Notes under the pieces: generated by a model | Databases searched by the model: none | What the model saw: the letters and a program-made list of their open reading frames with translations, nothing else | Told to the model about the DNA's origin: nothing | Source: Betaproteobacteria bacterium | GTDB taxonomy: Bacteria > Pseudomonadota > Gammaproteobacteria > Burkholderiales > Usitatibacteraceae | Assembly (NCBI GenBank): GCA_016711875.1 | Contig: JADJSD010000013.1 | Coordinates: 1-16,073 of the forward strand | Reading direction: 5' to 3' | Length of the DNA: 16,073 nucleotides | In this document: piece by piece, positions 15,893 through 16,073 of the stretch | Numbering within the stretch: the first letter of the stretch is position 1 | Layout: the number at the start of each line of letters is the position of its first letter | Made by a program: the position numbers and the translations under genes

Positions 15893-16073
15893 ATGGAAAA
15901 CAAAGAGGAACTCGAGCAAGTACTGGCGACGGTGCACTCTCTCCTTCAAGCCGAAGGAGTCGGAGATGCTGCACGAGTCGTCAGGGCCTACCCAGCCACC
16001 TCGGAACAGACAGGGGTATGACAACTGGAATGGCGGGACAGAGATCTGGAAGTCCAGTTTGCACTTCCTGCTC
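15893..16073 (+). CDS. Unknown protein, 5' part only (runs off the window)
   Basis: MENKEELEQVLATVHSLLQA starts an alpha-helical N-terminus at ATG 15893, preceded by AAGGGTAGGGA. A surplus G near 16015 breaks the frame; beyond it the protein reads YDNWNGGTEIWKSSLHF, a distinctive aromatic and glycine-rich patch that I have seen in hypothetical proteins but cannot name. The gene continues past the right edge. In the current frame no stop separates it from the preceding AbiV-like gene, so a fusion is possible. Confidence 0.5.

Noticed and set aside
1..16073. CRISPR arrays, rRNA genes or complete tRNA genes
   Set aside because: No repeat-spacer pattern and no complete cloverleaf or rRNA sequence was seen; only the 17-base tRNA-His 3' fragment is present.

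Overview
The window looks like a high-GC proteobacterial chromosome, most likely betaproteobacterial, judging by GC-rich codon use, the gene types on the left and a tRNA-His-like 3' end of proteobacterial form. No marker gene fixes the taxon. Almost every gene is broken by single-base insertions or deletions, yet the protein motifs continue in the next frame. This pattern fits an unpolished long-read or metagenomic assembly better than mass gene decay, so I annotate reconstructed genes across the shifts and mark where they occur.

Left part (1-6130), ordinary chromosome: the 3' part of a periplasmic multicopper oxidase (+), a cupredoxin-like lipoprotein (-), a tandem-receiver response regulator and its membrane histidine kinase (-), and a ketopantoate-reductase-like enzyme (+). 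A hairpin with a minus-strand T-tract (6102-6130) sits directly after a 17-bp copy of the 3' end of a tRNA-His gene (6138-6154). This is how the chromosomal edge of an island integrated into tRNA-His would look.

Middle part (6155-12181), accessory: a gene-poor stretch leads to a promoter overlapped by three direct repeats at exact 21-bp spacing. Then comes a tightly packed plus-strand operon: an AAA+ ATPase with a C-terminal helix-turn-helix (IetA-like), a subtilisin-family protease (IetS-like), a small charged protein, a ubiquitin-like beta-grasp protein, a DUF6791-ThiF fusion (putative E2-like plus E1 module) and a DUF6527 protein. IetAS is known as a two-gene antiphage system. Here it is joined by short gaps and overlaps to a ubiquitin-like conjugation cassette. 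The inferred logic is tagging by the Ubl/E1 module and processing or degradation by an AAA+/protease pair, which resembles a ubiquitin-protease pathway built from unrelated parts. This is the main candidate for a novel system.

Right part (12182-16073), lower GC and accessory: a GIY-YIG nuclease-like gene (+), an unrecognised minus-strand gene with a conserved N-terminal domain, an unrecognised protein with a possible membrane segment, an AbiV-like (HEPN-type) protein and the start of another unknown gene. Together these suggest a defence island that continues beyond the right edge.
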